A DNA stretch of 64,000 nucleotides from Herbaspirillum sp. SJZ107 (GTDB lineage Bacteria; Pseudomonadota; Gammaproteobacteria; Burkholderiales; Burkholderiaceae_D). Below, piece by piece: positions 52,021 through 62,069 of the stretch. The DNA is taken from positions 744,001 through 808,000 of the forward strand of contig NZ_VFNH01000001.1 in assembly GCF_006715485.1 (NCBI RefSeq), read 5' to 3'. Position 1 is the first letter of the stretch. Every line of letters begins with the position of its first letter. The notes beneath the pieces were generated by a model. That model did not search any database and had not been told where the DNA came from. It was given only the letters and a program-made list of their open reading frames with translations. The position numbers and the translations under genes were made by a program.

Positions 52021-54843
52021 ATGAAAAACACCGCCAAGACCTTGACACTGACAGCGAAGAAAGCGCCGGCGAAGAGCACGGCCCAGCTGTCCGTGCCGAA
52101 AACCGCGACCTCCTACTTCCTCGAAACGGAAGTGGCGGCCGGCGCACCGGCGGCCAAGGTGACGGTGGTTAAAACGCGTTCGCGCCTGGCATCGCTGAAG
52201 GCGGCCCAGGCCGAGCAGGCGAACGAGGCGGCACAAGTGGGCCAGGCAGCGCAAGCGGCGCAACTCGAGCCGGAACAATTCGACCAGGCTGCGGCGGCAG
52301 GTGCCGAAGCGGCCGACGCGGTCGTACCGGTGCTGGCCGCAACCGAATCCAGCCTGCCTGCCGACGAAGTCGAGACCGTGGCCGACCCGATCGCCGCGCC
52401 GGCCCCGGCCGCCGCAGCCACCACCCCGGCCGTCCCGGAAGTCACCCAGATCGTGACCCCGCACGCGGCCGTGGCCGCCGACGCTTCCGACCCGATCCCG
52501 ACGCCGACGGCACCCGCCGCGCAGCCGGTGATCGTGCGCAAGCGCGTGTCGAAGCTGGCCGCTCTGAAGGCGGCCGAACCGGCAGCGGCATCGGCACCTG
52601 AGCCGGCCGCACCGGTCGTGGAAGCCGCACCGGCCGCAGCCGAGGCGCCGGCCGCGCGCGTGGTCCGCACCCGCACCGCGCGCCGCGTCGAGCCGGGCAC
52701 CACTGCCGCATCGAGCGCCCCGACCGGCACCGTCAGCACCACCACCGACGCTGCCACCCTGGCCGCGATCGACACCTCCGGCTACACGCTGCCGGGCGTG
52801 AAAGTGCCGGGCCGCCGCGGCCGCAAGCCGAGCGAGTTCACGCCGGAGAACGACGAGATCGCCGCACTGAACGCGGTCGAGCGTGCCGAACTGAAGGCGG
52901 CCTCCAAGCTGCGCGAGCGCAAGGCCAAGGGTATCTCGGGCATCCTCGGTGCCGAGCAGGGTTTCTCCGGCGAAGAGCTGGAAAAGCGCCGTACCCAGCT
53001 GAAGAACCTGATCAACATGGGCAAGGAGCGTGGCTACCTGACCCATGCGGAGATCAACGACCACCTGCCGGAAAACATCATCGATCCGGAAGCGATCGAA
53101 GGCATCATCGCGACCTTCAACGACATGGGCATCGCCGTCTACGAGCGCGCCCCGGAAGCCGAAATGATGCTGCTGTCGGACGCCGTCGTCACGCCGACCA
53201 GCGAGGACGAAGTCGAGGCCGCCGCCGCGACCGCGCTGTCGACGGTCGACTCCGACTTCGGCCGCACCACCGACCCGGTCCGCATGTACATGCGTGAAAT
53301 GGGCGCGGTGTCGCTGCTGACGCGCGAAGGCGAGATCGCGATCGCCAAGCGCATCGAGGAAGGCCTGAAGGACATGGTGCAGGCGATCTCGGCCTGCCCG
53401 GTGACGATCTCGGAAATCATCGCGCTGTCGCACAAGATCGCCAGCGACGAGCTGAAGATCGACGACGTGGTGGACGGTTTCGTCGACCTGAACGAAGGTT
53501 CGTCGGCGCCGGCGCCGGCCGCTGCAGCGTCGTCCGATGACGACGAGGAAGAAGACGTCGAAGTCGAAGAAGAGGAAGAGGGCGAGTCGGGCGGCAGTGC
53601 CGCTGCCGGCTACTCGGCCGAACAGCTGGCAGCACTGCGTAAGAGCGCGCTGGAAAAGTTCTCGACCATCGAAAAGCACTTCGACAAGATGGGCCACGCG
53701 TTCAAGACCCACGGCTACGGTTCGCTGCAGTACCTGGCGGCCCAGGACGTGATCACCACCGAGCTGCTCGGTATCCGCTTCACCGCGAAGATCGTGGAAA
53801 AGCTGTGCGACACGCTGCGCGGCCAGATGGACGAAGTGCGTTCGATCGAGCGCGCCGTGCTGGATATCTGCGTCAACCGCTGCGGCATGCCGCGCGCCCA
53901 CTTCATCAAGGTGTTCCCGGGCAACGAGACCGACCTCGAGTGGGTGCAGCGCGAAGTCGACTGCGCGTATCCGTACAGCGCCGTGCTGTCGCGTAACGCG
54001 CCGGCGATCATGGAACTGCAGCGCCGCATGATCGACCTGCAGGCACGCGTCGCGCTGCCGCTGGCCGACCTGCGCAAGATCAACAAGCAGATGGCTGCAG
54101 GCGAAAAGCGTGCGCGTACCGCGAAGCGCGAAATGACCGTGGCCAACCTGCGCCTGGTGATCTCGATCGCCAAGAAGTACATCAACCGCGGTTTGCAGTT
54201 CCTCGACCTGATCCAGGAAGGCAATATCGGCCTGCTGAAGGCCGTGGACAAGTTCGAGTACCGCCGTGGCTACAAGTTCTCGACCTACGCGACGTGGTGG
54301 ATCCGCCAGGCGATCACGCGTTCGATCGCCGACATGGCCCGCACCATCCGCGTGCCGGTGCACATGATCGAGACGATCAACAAGATGAACCGCATCTCGC
54401 GCCAGATCATGCAGGAAACCGGCACCGAGCCGGACATGGCGACGCTGGCGGCCAAGATGGAGATGCCGGAATCGAAGGTGCGCGAGATCATGAAGATCGC
54501 GAAAGAGCCGATTTCGATGGAAACCCCGATGGGCGAGGACGGCGATTCGCAGCTGGGCGACTTCATCGAGGACAACGCGACCCTGGCGCCGCTGGAAGCC
54601 GCGATGCACGCCTCGATGCGCGGCGTGATCAAGGAAGTGCTGGATTCGCTGACCCCGCGCGAAGCCAAGGTCCTGCGCATGCGCTACGGCGTCGAGATGT
54701 CGAACGACCACACGCTGGAAGAGGTCGGCAAGCAGTTCGACGTGACCCGCGAGCGTATCCGCCAGATCGAAGCCAAGGCGATGAGCAAGCTGCGCCAGCC
54801 GTCGCGCTCGGACAAGCTGAAGACTTTCCTGCAGAACCAGTAA
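52021..54843 (+). CDS. rpoD: RNA polymerase primary sigma factor RpoD
   Basis: A 940-residue protein, far longer than E. coli RpoD (613). The first about 270 residues are an Ala/Pro/Thr-rich, probably disordered extension with repeated [10 protein letters not shown] and [17 protein letters not shown] basic helices. Region 1.1 follows ([30 protein letters not shown]), then 1.2 ([21 protein letters not shown]), a non-conserved region with the acidic run [17 protein letters not shown], region 2 ([51 protein letters not shown]), region 3, and region 4 ([26 protein letters not shown]). The housekeeping sigma factor. GGAG lies 11 nt before the ATG. Confidence 0.97.
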   Translation: MKNTAKTLTLTAKKAPAKSTAQLSVPKTATSYFLETEVAAGAPAAKVTVVKTRSRLASLKAAQAEQANEAAQVGQAAQAAQLEPEQFDQAAAAGAEAADAVVPVLAATESSLPADEVETVADPIAAPAPAAAATTPAVPEVTQIVTPHAAVAADASDPIPTPTAPAAQPVIVRKRVSKLAALKAAEPAAASAPEPAAPVVEAAPAAAEAPAARVVRTRTARRVEPGTTAASSAPTGTVSTTTDAATLAAIDTSGYTLPGVKVPGRRGRKPSEFTPENDEIAALNAVERAELKAASKLRERKAKGISGILGAEQGFSGEELEKRRTQLKNLINMGKERGYLTHAEINDHLPENIIDPEAIEGIIATFNDMGIAVYERAPEAEMMLLSDAVVTPTSEDEVEAAAATALSTVDSDFGRTTDPVRMYMREMGAVSLLTREGEIAIAKRIEEGLKDMVQAISACPVTISEIIALSHKIASDELKIDDVVDGFVDLNEGSSAPAPAAAASSDDDEEEDVEVEEEEEGESGGSAAAGYSAEQLAALRKSALEKFSTIEKHFDKMGHAFKTHGYGSLQYLAAQDVITTELLGIRFTAKIVEKLCDTLRGQMDEVRSIERAVLDICVNRCGMPRAHFIKVFPGNETDLEWVQREVDCAYPYSAVLSRNAPAIMELQRRMIDLQARVALPLADLRKINKQMAAGEKRARTAKREMTVANLRLVISIAKKYINRGLQFLDLIQEGNIGLLKAVDKFEYRRGYKFSTYATWWIRQAITRSIADMARTIRVPVHMIETINKMNRISRQIMQETGTEPDMATLAAKMEMPESKVREIMKIAKEPISMETPMGEDGDSQLGDFIEDNATLAPLEAAMHASMRGVIKEVLDSLTPREAKVLRMRYGVEMSNDHTLEEVGKQFDVTRERIRQIEAKAMSKLRQPSRSDKLKTFLQNQ

Positions 54844-54863
54844 TTCCGGGCGAACCAGCCGTC

Positions 54864-54899
54864 ATGCCGCTTGACCATCGGTCAGGCGGCATTTTTTTT
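54864..54899 (+). terminator. Rho-independent terminator of rpoD
   Basis: Stem ATGCCGC/GCGGCAT extended by TGACC/GGTCA and followed by eight T residues, 20 nt after the rpoD stop. Confidence 0.92.
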
Positions 54900-55040
54900 G
54901 TCGACAACGGTGCATTTCGGCAGATCTGCAACAATGTCGGGATGTTCAGTAACTTGCCGGACGGCATAAGTTGACGCCGCCATGCGGGGCAGGGAAGATG
55001 CTGCATTGCAATAAATGCGTGCTCCCATCTCATTTTCCCG

Positions 55041-56954
55041 ATGCCTGCCTATTTTCTCCGCCGTTCGTCGATCAAGACGAAGCTCATGCTCAGCATGGCC
55101 GCCTGCCTGCTGCTGTTTCTCCTGATTTCCTCGGCGCTCAGCGTGATGCTGACCGCGCGCAGCCTGCGTGCGCGCGCTGTCAACCAGGAGCTGCCGGCCG
55201 TGGTCGGCGAAATCCGCAACGACGTTTTGCGCCAGATCAGCGTACCGCTCGCGGCAGCGCAGGCGATTGCCGGCAATGTCTACCTGCATGCCTGGGAGCG
55301 CGAGGGCTTGCCCGACACCGGACTCGATGCATGGCGCGCCTATGCCGCCCGGGTCAAGGCCGACAACAAGGCGGCCACCGTGTTCTGGGCCTCGGCGTCG
55401 ACCCTCAAATTCATGGATGAGAGCGGCTTGAGCTACATGCTGGACAAGGCCAATCCGCGCGACGCCTGGATGAGCAGCTTTCTCGGCGGCGGCCGGCCGT
55501 ACGAGCTGAACATGAATCCGGATCCGAAGACCGGCGAGTTGAAGCTGTTCATCAACACGCGCGCCGATGCCGGCGCCGGCAAGCTTGCGGTGACGGGCAT
55601 CGGCCTGTCGATCGAGGCGCTGGGCCAGGCCGTGCGCGCCTACAAGGTGGGGGCGTCCGGCCACGTCTACCTGGTGCGCGAGGACGGCACCATCCTGCTG
55701 CACCGCGACGCGGCGCGCGCCGACGGCAAGCACAAGCTGCAGGACCAGCCCGGCTTCACGTCCGCGCTGGCAGCGCAGTTGCTTGGCAAGGCACCATTCG
55801 CACACGGCGAGCTGGCGTCGGAGCAGGGCAGCCTGATCGTCGCTTCTTCGCCGATTCCGCAGCTCGGCCTGTATGTCGTCGCTGAAGTGCCGGAGCGTGA
55901 AGTGCTGGGCGACCTGGCGCGCTCGGCCACCATCGCCGCGCTGGCAGCCGGTGTCGTCGGCGGCGGCATCGGCTTGCTGGTGGTGTTCCTGGTCAGCCGC
56001 GCGATCGCCGCCCCGGTGGCGCGTGCCGCCACGATGCTGGGCGAGATCGCCGACGGCAACGGCGACCTGACGCGCCGCATGCCGGTGGAATCGGAAGACG
56101 AGGTCGGCAAGCTGGCGCTTGCCTTCAATCGTTTCGTGTCGTCCCTGAACCGGACCATGAACGAGGTGCGCGACAGCACGCACGCCATCGCCGGCGCTTC
56201 GGCGGAAATCGCGACCGGGAACCTGAACCTGTCGAGCCGGACCGAGGCCCAGGCATCGAGCCTCGAGGAAACCGCCGCCGCCATGGAAGAGCTGACCTCG
56301 ACGGTACGCCAGAACGCGGAAAATGCGCGCCAGGCCAACCTGCTGGTGAGCAGCGCCAGCGGCCAGGCCGAGCAGGGCGGCCGGGTGGTGGGGCAGGTGG
56401 TGGCGACGATGGGGGAGATCACCGATAGCTCGCGCAAGATCGCCGACATCATCGGTGTGATCGACGGCATCGCTTTCCAGACCAATATCCTGGCCCTGAA
56501 TGCCGCCGTCGAGGCGGCACGCGCAGGCGAGCAGGGGCGCGGGTTCGCGGTCGTCGCCAGCGAGGTGCGCAACCTGGCCCAGCGCTCGGCCGCGGCGGCC
56601 AGGGAAATCAAGGCCCTGATCCAGGATTCCGTCGTCAAGGTCGAGGCCGGCGCGAAACTGGTGGACGATGCCGGCGCCGCCATGACCGGCATCGTGCAGG
56701 CGGTGCAACGCGTCGCCGGGCTGATGGGCGAGATCGATGCCGCCAGCAGCGAACAGAGCCAGGGGATCGGCCAGGTCAACCAGTCGATCGCGACCATGGA
56801 CGACGTCACCCAGCAGAACGCCGCGCTGGTAGAGGAGGCCGCCGCCGCCGCGGCCGCCCTGGAAGACCAGGCCGAGCAGCTTTCCCGGATCGTGGCCGAG
56901 TTCAAACTCGAAGACGTGGCGCGTGTCCAAGCCTTGCCGGCACCGATACGGTAA
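55041..56954 (+). CDS. Methyl-accepting chemotaxis protein
   Basis: A 637-residue transducer. TM1 (about 15-38), a periplasmic Cache-like sensor (about 40-290, with [17 protein letters not shown] and [25 protein letters not shown]), TM2 (about 297-320), HAMP (about 320-375), and the signalling domain with the tip [27 protein letters not shown]. Methylation segments ([25 protein letters not shown]) flank it. No CheW-binding pentapeptide is visible at the C-terminus. No ribosome-binding site is clear at 55041. Ligand unknown. Confidence 0.92.
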   Translation: MPAYFLRRSSIKTKLMLSMAACLLLFLLISSALSVMLTARSLRARAVNQELPAVVGEIRNDVLRQISVPLAAAQAIAGNVYLHAWEREGLPDTGLDAWRAYAARVKADNKAATVFWASASTLKFMDESGLSYMLDKANPRDAWMSSFLGGGRPYELNMNPDPKTGELKLFINTRADAGAGKLAVTGIGLSIEALGQAVRAYKVGASGHVYLVREDGTILLHRDAARADGKHKLQDQPGFTSALAAQLLGKAPFAHGELASEQGSLIVASSPIPQLGLYVVAEVPEREVLGDLARSATIAALAAGVVGGGIGLLVVFLVSRAIAAPVARAATMLGEIADGNGDLTRRMPVESEDEVGKLALAFNRFVSSLNRTMNEVRDSTHAIAGASAEIATGNLNLSSRTEAQASSLEETAAAMEELTSTVRQNAENARQANLLVSSASGQAEQGGRVVGQVVATMGEITDSSRKIADIIGVIDGIAFQTNILALNAAVEAARAGEQGRGFAVVASEVRNLAQRSAAAAREIKALIQDSVVKVEAGAKLVDDAGAAMTGIVQAVQRVAGLMGEIDAASSEQSQGIGQVNQSIATMDDVTQQNAALVEEAAAAAAALEDQAEQLSRIVAEFKLEDVARVQALPAPIR

Positions 56955-57012
56955 GCCGCGGACACGGCCCGCGTGATTATTGGTGTGATTTGTCAATCGG
57001 AAATTACACGAA

Positions 57013-57061
57013 TTTGTTGCATCCATGCCATAGAGATTTGTTGCTGTCATGTATCTCTATG
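57013..57061 (+). promoter_or_regulatory. Repeat-rich operator region upstream of the dehydrogenase operon
   Basis: A perfect 9-bp inverted repeat (CATAGAGAT, 57029-57037, and ATCTCTATG, 57053-57061) has a 15-nt spacer. A TTTGTTGC direct repeat occurs at 57013-57020 and 57037-57044 (24 bp apart). It ends 89 nt before the ATG at 57151 and is likely a regulator site. Confidence 0.6.
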
Positions 57062-57082
57062 CGTTTAGTAGAAATTTCCTAT

Positions 57083-57088
57083 TAGAAT
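57083..57088 (+). promoter_or_regulatory. Putative -10 element of dehydrogenase operon
   Basis: TAGAAT sits 62 nt before the ATG at 57151, downstream of the operator region. No good -35 is seen, which fits an activator-dependent promoter. Confidence 0.35.
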
Positions 57089-57150
57089 CATGCACTTTTC
57101 CGTCCCGCCTGTCCCGGCGTACGGCCCCTCTCATCGCTAGAGAACCCATA

Positions 57151-57879
57151 ATGTCTGACGATCAACAATCCCAGTCGCGTCGCCGGCTGATCAAGAGTCT
57201 GGTATTCATGCCGATGGCGGCCGGTGCCGCCGGTGCCATCCATGGCGGCATCAACAGTGCCGGTGCCGCCGCCACGGTCGCCCCGGAAGGCAAGCCCGAC
57301 GCCTACTCCCCGAAATATTTCACGCCCGACGAGTGGCGCTTCCTTGGTGCCGCCGTCGACCGCCTGATCCCGCACGACGAGCACGGCCCGGGTGCGATCG
57401 AACTCGGCGTGCTCGAATTCCTCGACCGCCACATGCAGACGCCGTACGCGGCGGGCAGCATCTGGTACCTGCAGGGTCCGTACTTCGAGGCGGCGCCGGA
57501 ATTCGGTTACCAGGGCAAGCTGCCGCTGAAGGACATCCTGCGCGTCGGCATCCGTGCCTTCGACAAGCACGCCGTCAACAATTTCGGCGGTAAGAAATTC
57601 GCCGACCTCGACCACAAGCAGCAGGAAGCGCTGCTCAAGGACGCCGAAGGCGGCAAGCTGAAGTTCGACGACATCTCGTCCAAGATCTTCTTCGCCAACC
57701 TGCTGGCCGAGGTGCGCAACGGCTACTTCGCCGACCCTATCCATGGCGGCAACAAGGGCATGGGCGCGTGGAAGATGATCGGTTACCCGGGCATGCGCGC
57801 CGACTACCTCGACTGGGTCGAGGTGCGCGACAAACCGTATCCGATCGGACCGGTGGACCTGAGCGGCCGCCGAGGCTAA
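57151..57879 (+). CDS. Gluconate 2-dehydrogenase subunit 3-type protein (Tat-exported)
   Basis: A 242-residue protein. N-terminal Tat-like signal SRRRLIKSLVFMP (residues 8-20) with a following hydrophobic region. The mature part (FTPDEWRFLGAAVDRLIPHDEHGPGAIELGVLEFLDRHMQTPYAAG, IFFANLLAEVRNGYFADPIHGGNKGMGAWKMIGYPG) is the gluconate 2-dehydrogenase small-subunit family, a chaperone-like partner that carries the flavoprotein through the Tat pathway. The start at 57151 is the first ATG giving a Tat signal; GAGA is a weak site. First gene of the three-gene operon. Confidence 0.9.
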   Translation: MSDDQQSQSRRRLIKSLVFMPMAAGAAGAIHGGINSAGAAATVAPEGKPDAYSPKYFTPDEWRFLGAAVDRLIPHDEHGPGAIELGVLEFLDRHMQTPYAAGSIWYLQGPYFEAAPEFGYQGKLPLKDILRVGIRAFDKHAVNNFGGKKFADLDHKQQEALLKDAEGGKLKFDDISSKIFFANLLAEVRNGYFADPIHGGNKGMGAWKMIGYPGMRADYLDWVEVRDKPYPIGPVDLSGRRG

Positions 57880-57898
57880 AGGCAAGGAATCAGAGAAA

Positions 57899-59674
57899 AT
57901 GGCAATCGTAAAATCTAAAGTAGATGCCGTGATCGTCGGCGCCGGCTGGACCGGTGCGATCATGGCCAAGGAACTCACCGACCAGGGCCTGACCGTGGTC
58001 TGCCTGGAACGCGGCCCCGACCGCGACACCGTGCCCGACTTCGCCTACCCGCGCGTGGTCGACGAACTCGAAGGCTCGGTGCACCGCAAGTACCTGCAAT
58101 CGCTGTCCCAGGAAACCCTGACCATCCGCCACGGCGTCAACGACACCGCGGTCCCGTACCGCCAGATGGGCTCGTTCAAGCCGGGCACCGGCGTCGGCGG
58201 TGCCGGCAGCCACTGGTCGGGCGCACACTTCCGCCCGCTGCCGGAAGACTTCACCGCCCGCAGCAGCCTGGAACAGCGCTTCGGCAAGAAGTTCATCCCG
58301 GCCAACATGACGATCCAGGACTTCCCGGTCACCTACGAGGAACTGGAAGCTTCGCTCGACCACTTCGAATACGTGTGCGGCACCTCGGGCAAGGCCGGCA
58401 ACATCAAGGGCCAGATCATCGAAGGCGGCAACCCCTTCGAAGGCGCGCGCACGCGCGACTACCCGCTCGGTCCGAACCCGAACTACCTGGGCGCCGAGCT
58501 GTTCTACAAGGCCGCCAAGGAGATGGGCTACCACGCCTATCCGATCCCGGCATCGAACGCGTCCGCCCCCTACATCAACCCCTACGGCTGCCAGATGGGC
58601 CCGTGCAATGCCTGCGGCTTCTGCTCGGACTACGGCTGCCTGAACTACTCCAAGGCCAGCCCGAACGCCAACATCTGGCCGGTGGTCCGCGGGCGCAAGA
58701 ACTTCGAGATGCGTACCCACGCCCAGGTCATGAAGGTGAACCTGGACGCCGACAAGAAAAAGGCGACCGGCGTCACCTACCTGGATGCCCAGGGCCGCGA
58801 AACCGAGCAGCCGGCGGACATCGTCCTGCTGTGCGCGTTCTCGTACATGAACGTGCACCTGATGCTGCTGTCGGAAATCGGCACCCCGTACGACCCGGTG
58901 ACCAAGACCGGCACCATCGGCCGCAACTACTCGTACCAGAACCTGAACCGCGTCCAGCTGTTCTTCGACGAGAGCGTGCAGGCCAACCCGTTCATCGGCA
59001 TCGGCGGCGCCGGCGCCACCTTCGACGACCTGAACGGCAAGCAGAACGACCCGACCAAGTCCGGCTTCATCGGCGGCGGCATCGTGTGGGCGCGCCAGCC
59101 GGGTTCCGGTCCGGTGCGCGGCATCTCGACCGCGCCTGGCGTGCCGAACTGGGGCAGCGGCTGGAAGAAGGGCGTCAAGGAAGCCTTCCGCCATTCGTTC
59201 TACTACGAAGTGCAGGGTTCCTGCATGTCCTACGACGATGCCTACCTGAGCCTGGACCCGAACTACAAGGACGGTTTCGGCCGCCCGATGCTGCGCATGA
59301 CCTTCGACTGGCACGACAACGAGATCAAGGCTTCGCAATTCCTGGTGGACAAGGCCCAGGAAATGAGCAAGGTCCTGAACCCGCTGGCGATGAAGGGCGA
59401 TGCCAAGAAGGACGGCACGCACTACAACATCACCCAGTACCAGTCGACCCACACCTGCGGCGGCGCCATCATGGGCAAGGACCCGAAGACCTCGGCGCTG
59501 AACAAGTACCTGCAGTCGTGGGACGTCTCCAACGTGTTCGCGCCGGGCGCCAATGCCTTCCCGCAGAACAACGGCTACAACCCGACCGGACTGGTCGGCG
59601 GCCTGGCCTACTGGTGCGCCAAGGCGATCCGTGAGCAGTACCTGAAGAACCCGGGCCCGCTGGTGCAGGCGTAA
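57899..59674 (+). CDS. GMC-family FAD-dependent dehydrogenase (large subunit)
   Basis: A 591-residue flavoprotein. It has the dinucleotide motif VIVGAGWTGAIMAKEL (11-26) and GMC signatures (GTGVGGAGSHWSGAHFRP). A Cys-rich part, CQMGPCNACGFCSDYGCLNYSKA (about 223-245), probably holds a [3Fe-4S]-type or structural cluster as in FAD-GDH/GADH enzymes, and HTCGGAIMG is the C-terminal catalytic motif. Substrate may be gluconate, glucose or another sugar acid; not separable by sequence alone. It starts 20 nt after the small subunit. Confidence 0.92.
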   Translation: MAIVKSKVDAVIVGAGWTGAIMAKELTDQGLTVVCLERGPDRDTVPDFAYPRVVDELEGSVHRKYLQSLSQETLTIRHGVNDTAVPYRQMGSFKPGTGVGGAGSHWSGAHFRPLPEDFTARSSLEQRFGKKFIPANMTIQDFPVTYEELEASLDHFEYVCGTSGKAGNIKGQIIEGGNPFEGARTRDYPLGPNPNYLGAELFYKAAKEMGYHAYPIPASNASAPYINPYGCQMGPCNACGFCSDYGCLNYSKASPNANIWPVVRGRKNFEMRTHAQVMKVNLDADKKKATGVTYLDAQGRETEQPADIVLLCAFSYMNVHLMLLSEIGTPYDPVTKTGTIGRNYSYQNLNRVQLFFDESVQANPFIGIGGAGATFDDLNGKQNDPTKSGFIGGGIVWARQPGSGPVRGISTAPGVPNWGSGWKKGVKEAFRHSFYYEVQGSCMSYDDAYLSLDPNYKDGFGRPMLRMTFDWHDNEIKASQFLVDKAQEMSKVLNPLAMKGDAKKDGTHYNITQYQSTHTCGGAIMGKDPKTSALNKYLQSWDVSNVFAPGANAFPQNNGYNPTGLVGGLAYWCAKAIREQYLKNPGPLVQA

Positions 59675-59695
59675 GCGTACGAGGACACAAAAACA

Positions 59696-61075
59696 ATGAC
59701 AATGAGCTCCAAGAAGAAAGCCCTGCTCGCCGTGGTCGCGGTGGGCGTGATCGCGGTCGGCGGTGCCTTCGCGTATGCGACGGCGCCGAGCCAGACGCGC
59801 GCGATTCCCGAGGCGGCAGCATCGGCCGGCCTGAACGACCCCGCCCTGATCGAGGCCGGCCGCTACGTCGCGGTGGCCTCCGACTGTATCGCCTGCCACA
59901 CGGCGCCAAACGGCAAGCAGTTCGCCGGCGGCCGCGCGATCGCTTCGCCGATCGGCAACATGTACTCGACCAACATCACGCCGGACAAGACCACCGGTAT
60001 CGGCGCCTACAGCCTGAACGAGTTCGACCGCGCCGTACGCCACGGCATCCGCCAGGACGGCACTTCGCTGTACCCGGCGATGCCGTACCCGTCGTACGCG
60101 AAGATGAGCGACCAGGACGTGCGCGCCCTGTACGCCTACTTCATGCACGGCGTCGAGCCGGTCAAGGCCGACAACCACGCCAACGACATCACCTGGCCGC
60201 TGTCGATCCGCTGGCCGATGGCGATCTGGCGCAAGACCTTCGCGCCGGCCGACATGGCCCCGCTGAACCTGACCAAGTACCAGAGCGAGCAGCTGGCGCG
60301 CGGCGCCTACCTGGTGCAGGGCGCCGGCCACTGCGGCAGCTGCCACACCCCGCGTTCGGCAACCATGCAGGAGCAGGGCCTGGACGAGTCGAGCAAGGCC
60401 TACCTGGCCGGCGGTCCGCTGATCGACGGCTGGCTGGCCGCCAACCTGCGCGGCGACAAGGCCGATGGCCTCGGGTCGTGGTCCGAGCAGGACATCGTCG
60501 ACACGCTGAAGACCGGCCGCAACAAGACCACCGCGGTGGTCGGCGGTCCGATGAACGACGTGGTCGCGCACAGCATGCAGCACATGAGCGACACCGACCT
60601 GCATGCGATCGCGGCCTACCTGAAGTCGCTGCCGGCCAGCGGCACTGCCAAGGCGACCTTCACGGCCAGCGACGACACGGCGAAAGCCTTGCGCGCCGGC
60701 CATGACGAAACCCGCGGCGCCCAGCTCTACCTGGACAACTGCGCGGCCTGCCACCGCACCGACGGCAAGTCGAACGCCATCACCTTCCCGGCACTGCCGG
60801 GCAACCCGACGGTGCTGGCCGACGACCCGGCTTCGCTGATCCGCCTGGTGCTGGCCGGCAGCCGCCTGCCGTCGACCAAGGAGCGTCCGTCGGACCTGGC
60901 GATGCCGGGCTTCGCGTGGCGCCTGTCGGATGACGAGACCGCGCAGCTGGTGACCTTCGTGCGCCAGAGCTGGGGCAACCACGCGCCGGCCGCCACGGCG
61001 TCGGAAGTGGCCAAGGTGCGCAAGGAACTGCAGAAGGATGGTGGACTATCGGCCGACAAGGGCAACACCCACTGA
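59696..61075 (+). CDS. Tri-haem cytochrome c subunit of the dehydrogenase
   Basis: A 459-residue protein. N-terminal anchor or signal (ALLAVVAVGVIAVGGAFAYA, about 8-28). Three haem motifs, CIACH, CGSCH and CAACH, lie in three cytochrome domains in the AdhB/GadC order, with paired Met ligands (MPYPSY, MPGFAW region). It takes electrons from the flavoprotein and passes them to ubiquinone. It is a paralogue of the cytochrome at 45236-46525. The start may be 59696 or 59702. GAGGA precedes it. Confidence 0.92.
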   Translation: MTMSSKKKALLAVVAVGVIAVGGAFAYATAPSQTRAIPEAAASAGLNDPALIEAGRYVAVASDCIACHTAPNGKQFAGGRAIASPIGNMYSTNITPDKTTGIGAYSLNEFDRAVRHGIRQDGTSLYPAMPYPSYAKMSDQDVRALYAYFMHGVEPVKADNHANDITWPLSIRWPMAIWRKTFAPADMAPLNLTKYQSEQLARGAYLVQGAGHCGSCHTPRSATMQEQGLDESSKAYLAGGPLIDGWLAANLRGDKADGLGSWSEQDIVDTLKTGRNKTTAVVGGPMNDVVAHSMQHMSDTDLHAIAAYLKSLPASGTAKATFTASDDTAKALRAGHDETRGAQLYLDNCAACHRTDGKSNAITFPALPGNPTVLADDPASLIRLVLAGSRLPSTKERPSDLAMPGFAWRLSDDETAQLVTFVRQSWGNHAPAATASEVAKVRKELQKDGGLSADKGNTH

Positions 61076-61105
61076 CAATAACGACCCCGGCCACCGGGCG
61101 ATATT

Positions 61106-61139
61106 GAAAAAGGCGAGGCCGAAAGGTCTCGCCTTTTTT
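61106..61139 (+). terminator. Rho-independent terminator of the dehydrogenase operon
   Basis: GGCGAGGCC/GGTCTCGCC stem with a GAAA loop region, an A tract on the left and TTTTTT on the right. It lies 31 nt after the cytochrome stop and could work in both directions. Confidence 0.88.
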
Positions 61140-61214
61140 CTTGCATGCGAAGCGAATTGGCATCGCGGCGCGGACTGGTGGATACTGGCGCTTTCCAGTC
61201 GAATTCCTACCGAG

Positions 61215-62021
61215 ATGCCAGTTTCGCGCTTTTCCCTGTTTTCCCTGGCTGTGCTGTCCAGCCTGAGCCTGTCGGGTGCGGCCCATGCGGCCGATGACGA
61301 CACCATCGTCACCGACCGCCCCGGCGTCGCCGAATCGAGCAAGGTGGTCGGCAAGGGCCGCGTCCAGCTCGAAACCAGCGTCGCCTGGGAACGCCAGCGC
61401 GACGACGCGCTGCACAGCCGTACGCTCACCACGCCGAGCCTGCTGCGCGTCGGCCTCGGCGACACGCTCGAGCTGCGCATCGAGACCGATGGCCGCACGA
61501 TCGAACACGACGTCGATCCGGCGAGCGGCGCGCATGCGATTTCGGCCGGCTGGGCCGACACCGAACTCGGTCTCAAGTGGCATGTGGCCGACCAGCAGGG
61601 CAGCCATCCCTCGCTGGGCTGGCTGCTGCATGCCGCGCTGCCGAGCGGCAGCCACGACTTCAAGGGCCATGGGGTGCGGCCCTCGCTGCGCCTGGCGGCA
61701 GAATGGGAACTGCCGGGCGATTATTCGCTGGGCCTGCTGCCTGGCGTCGGCAGCGATTCGGACGACAACGGCAGCCGCTACGGCTACGGCGTGTTCGCCG
61801 CCAACCTGGGCAAGGATTTCGGCGACCATGCGCACGGCTTCGTCGAACTGGCGGCGCCGCAGATCGCCCATGCGGCGCACGGCGGCACCCAGCTGCTGTT
61901 CGATACCGGCATGAGCTATACAGTGAACCGCGACTGCCAGGTCGACTTTGCCGTCACCCATGGCCTGAACCACCGCACGCCGGACCTCGGCTTCGCCTTC
62001 GGCCTGTCGCTGCGCATCTAA
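61215..62021 (+). CDS. Transporter-like outer-membrane protein (MetA-pathway/phenol-type)
   Basis: A 268-residue protein. Signal peptide ends SGAAHA (about residue 25). The mature part begins TIVTDRPGVAESSKVVGKGRVQLETSVAW and continues with alternating beta strands (LLRVGLGDTLELRIETDGR ... FDTGMSYTVNRDCQVDFAVTHGLN). It ends FGLSLRI. This matches the PF13557 phenol-degradation MetA-type transporter family, which forms small outer-membrane barrels. Substrate unknown. Start at 61215; an in-frame ATG at 61038 lies inside the upstream cytochrome gene and is rejected. Confidence 0.78.
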   Translation: MPVSRFSLFSLAVLSSLSLSGAAHAADDDTIVTDRPGVAESSKVVGKGRVQLETSVAWERQRDDALHSRTLTTPSLLRVGLGDTLELRIETDGRTIEHDVDPASGAHAISAGWADTELGLKWHVADQQGSHPSLGWLLHAALPSGSHDFKGHGVRPSLRLAAEWELPGDYSLGLLPGVGSDSDDNGSRYGYGVFAANLGKDFGDHAHGFVELAAPQIAHAAHGGTQLLFDTGMSYTVNRDCQVDFAVTHGLNHRTPDLGFAFGLSLRI

Positions 62022-62031
62022 GCCTGCCGGG

Positions 62032-62064
62032 CAGGCAGGGCGCCTGGCGCGCCCTGCCTGTTTC
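62032..62064. terminator. GC-rich hairpin between convergent genes
   Basis: A perfect 12-bp stem (CAGGCAGGGCGC/GCGCCCTGCCTG) with a 5-nt loop, followed by TTT on the plus strand. It lies between the porin-like gene and ppc and probably stops the plus-strand transcript. Confidence 0.5.
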
Positions 62065-62069
62065 CTACA

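Noticed and set aside
51973..54711. A 912-codon minus-strand frame over rpoD
   Set aside because: Antisense shadow of rpoD in a GC-rich genome; no recognisable domains and no ribosome-binding site.
57890..60982. A 1030-codon open frame on the minus strand over the dehydrogenase genes
   Set aside because: It is antisense to two well-supported genes with clear family motifs. It arises from GC-rich codon bias; its composition (His/Arg/Val-rich, low Lys) has no domain signature.
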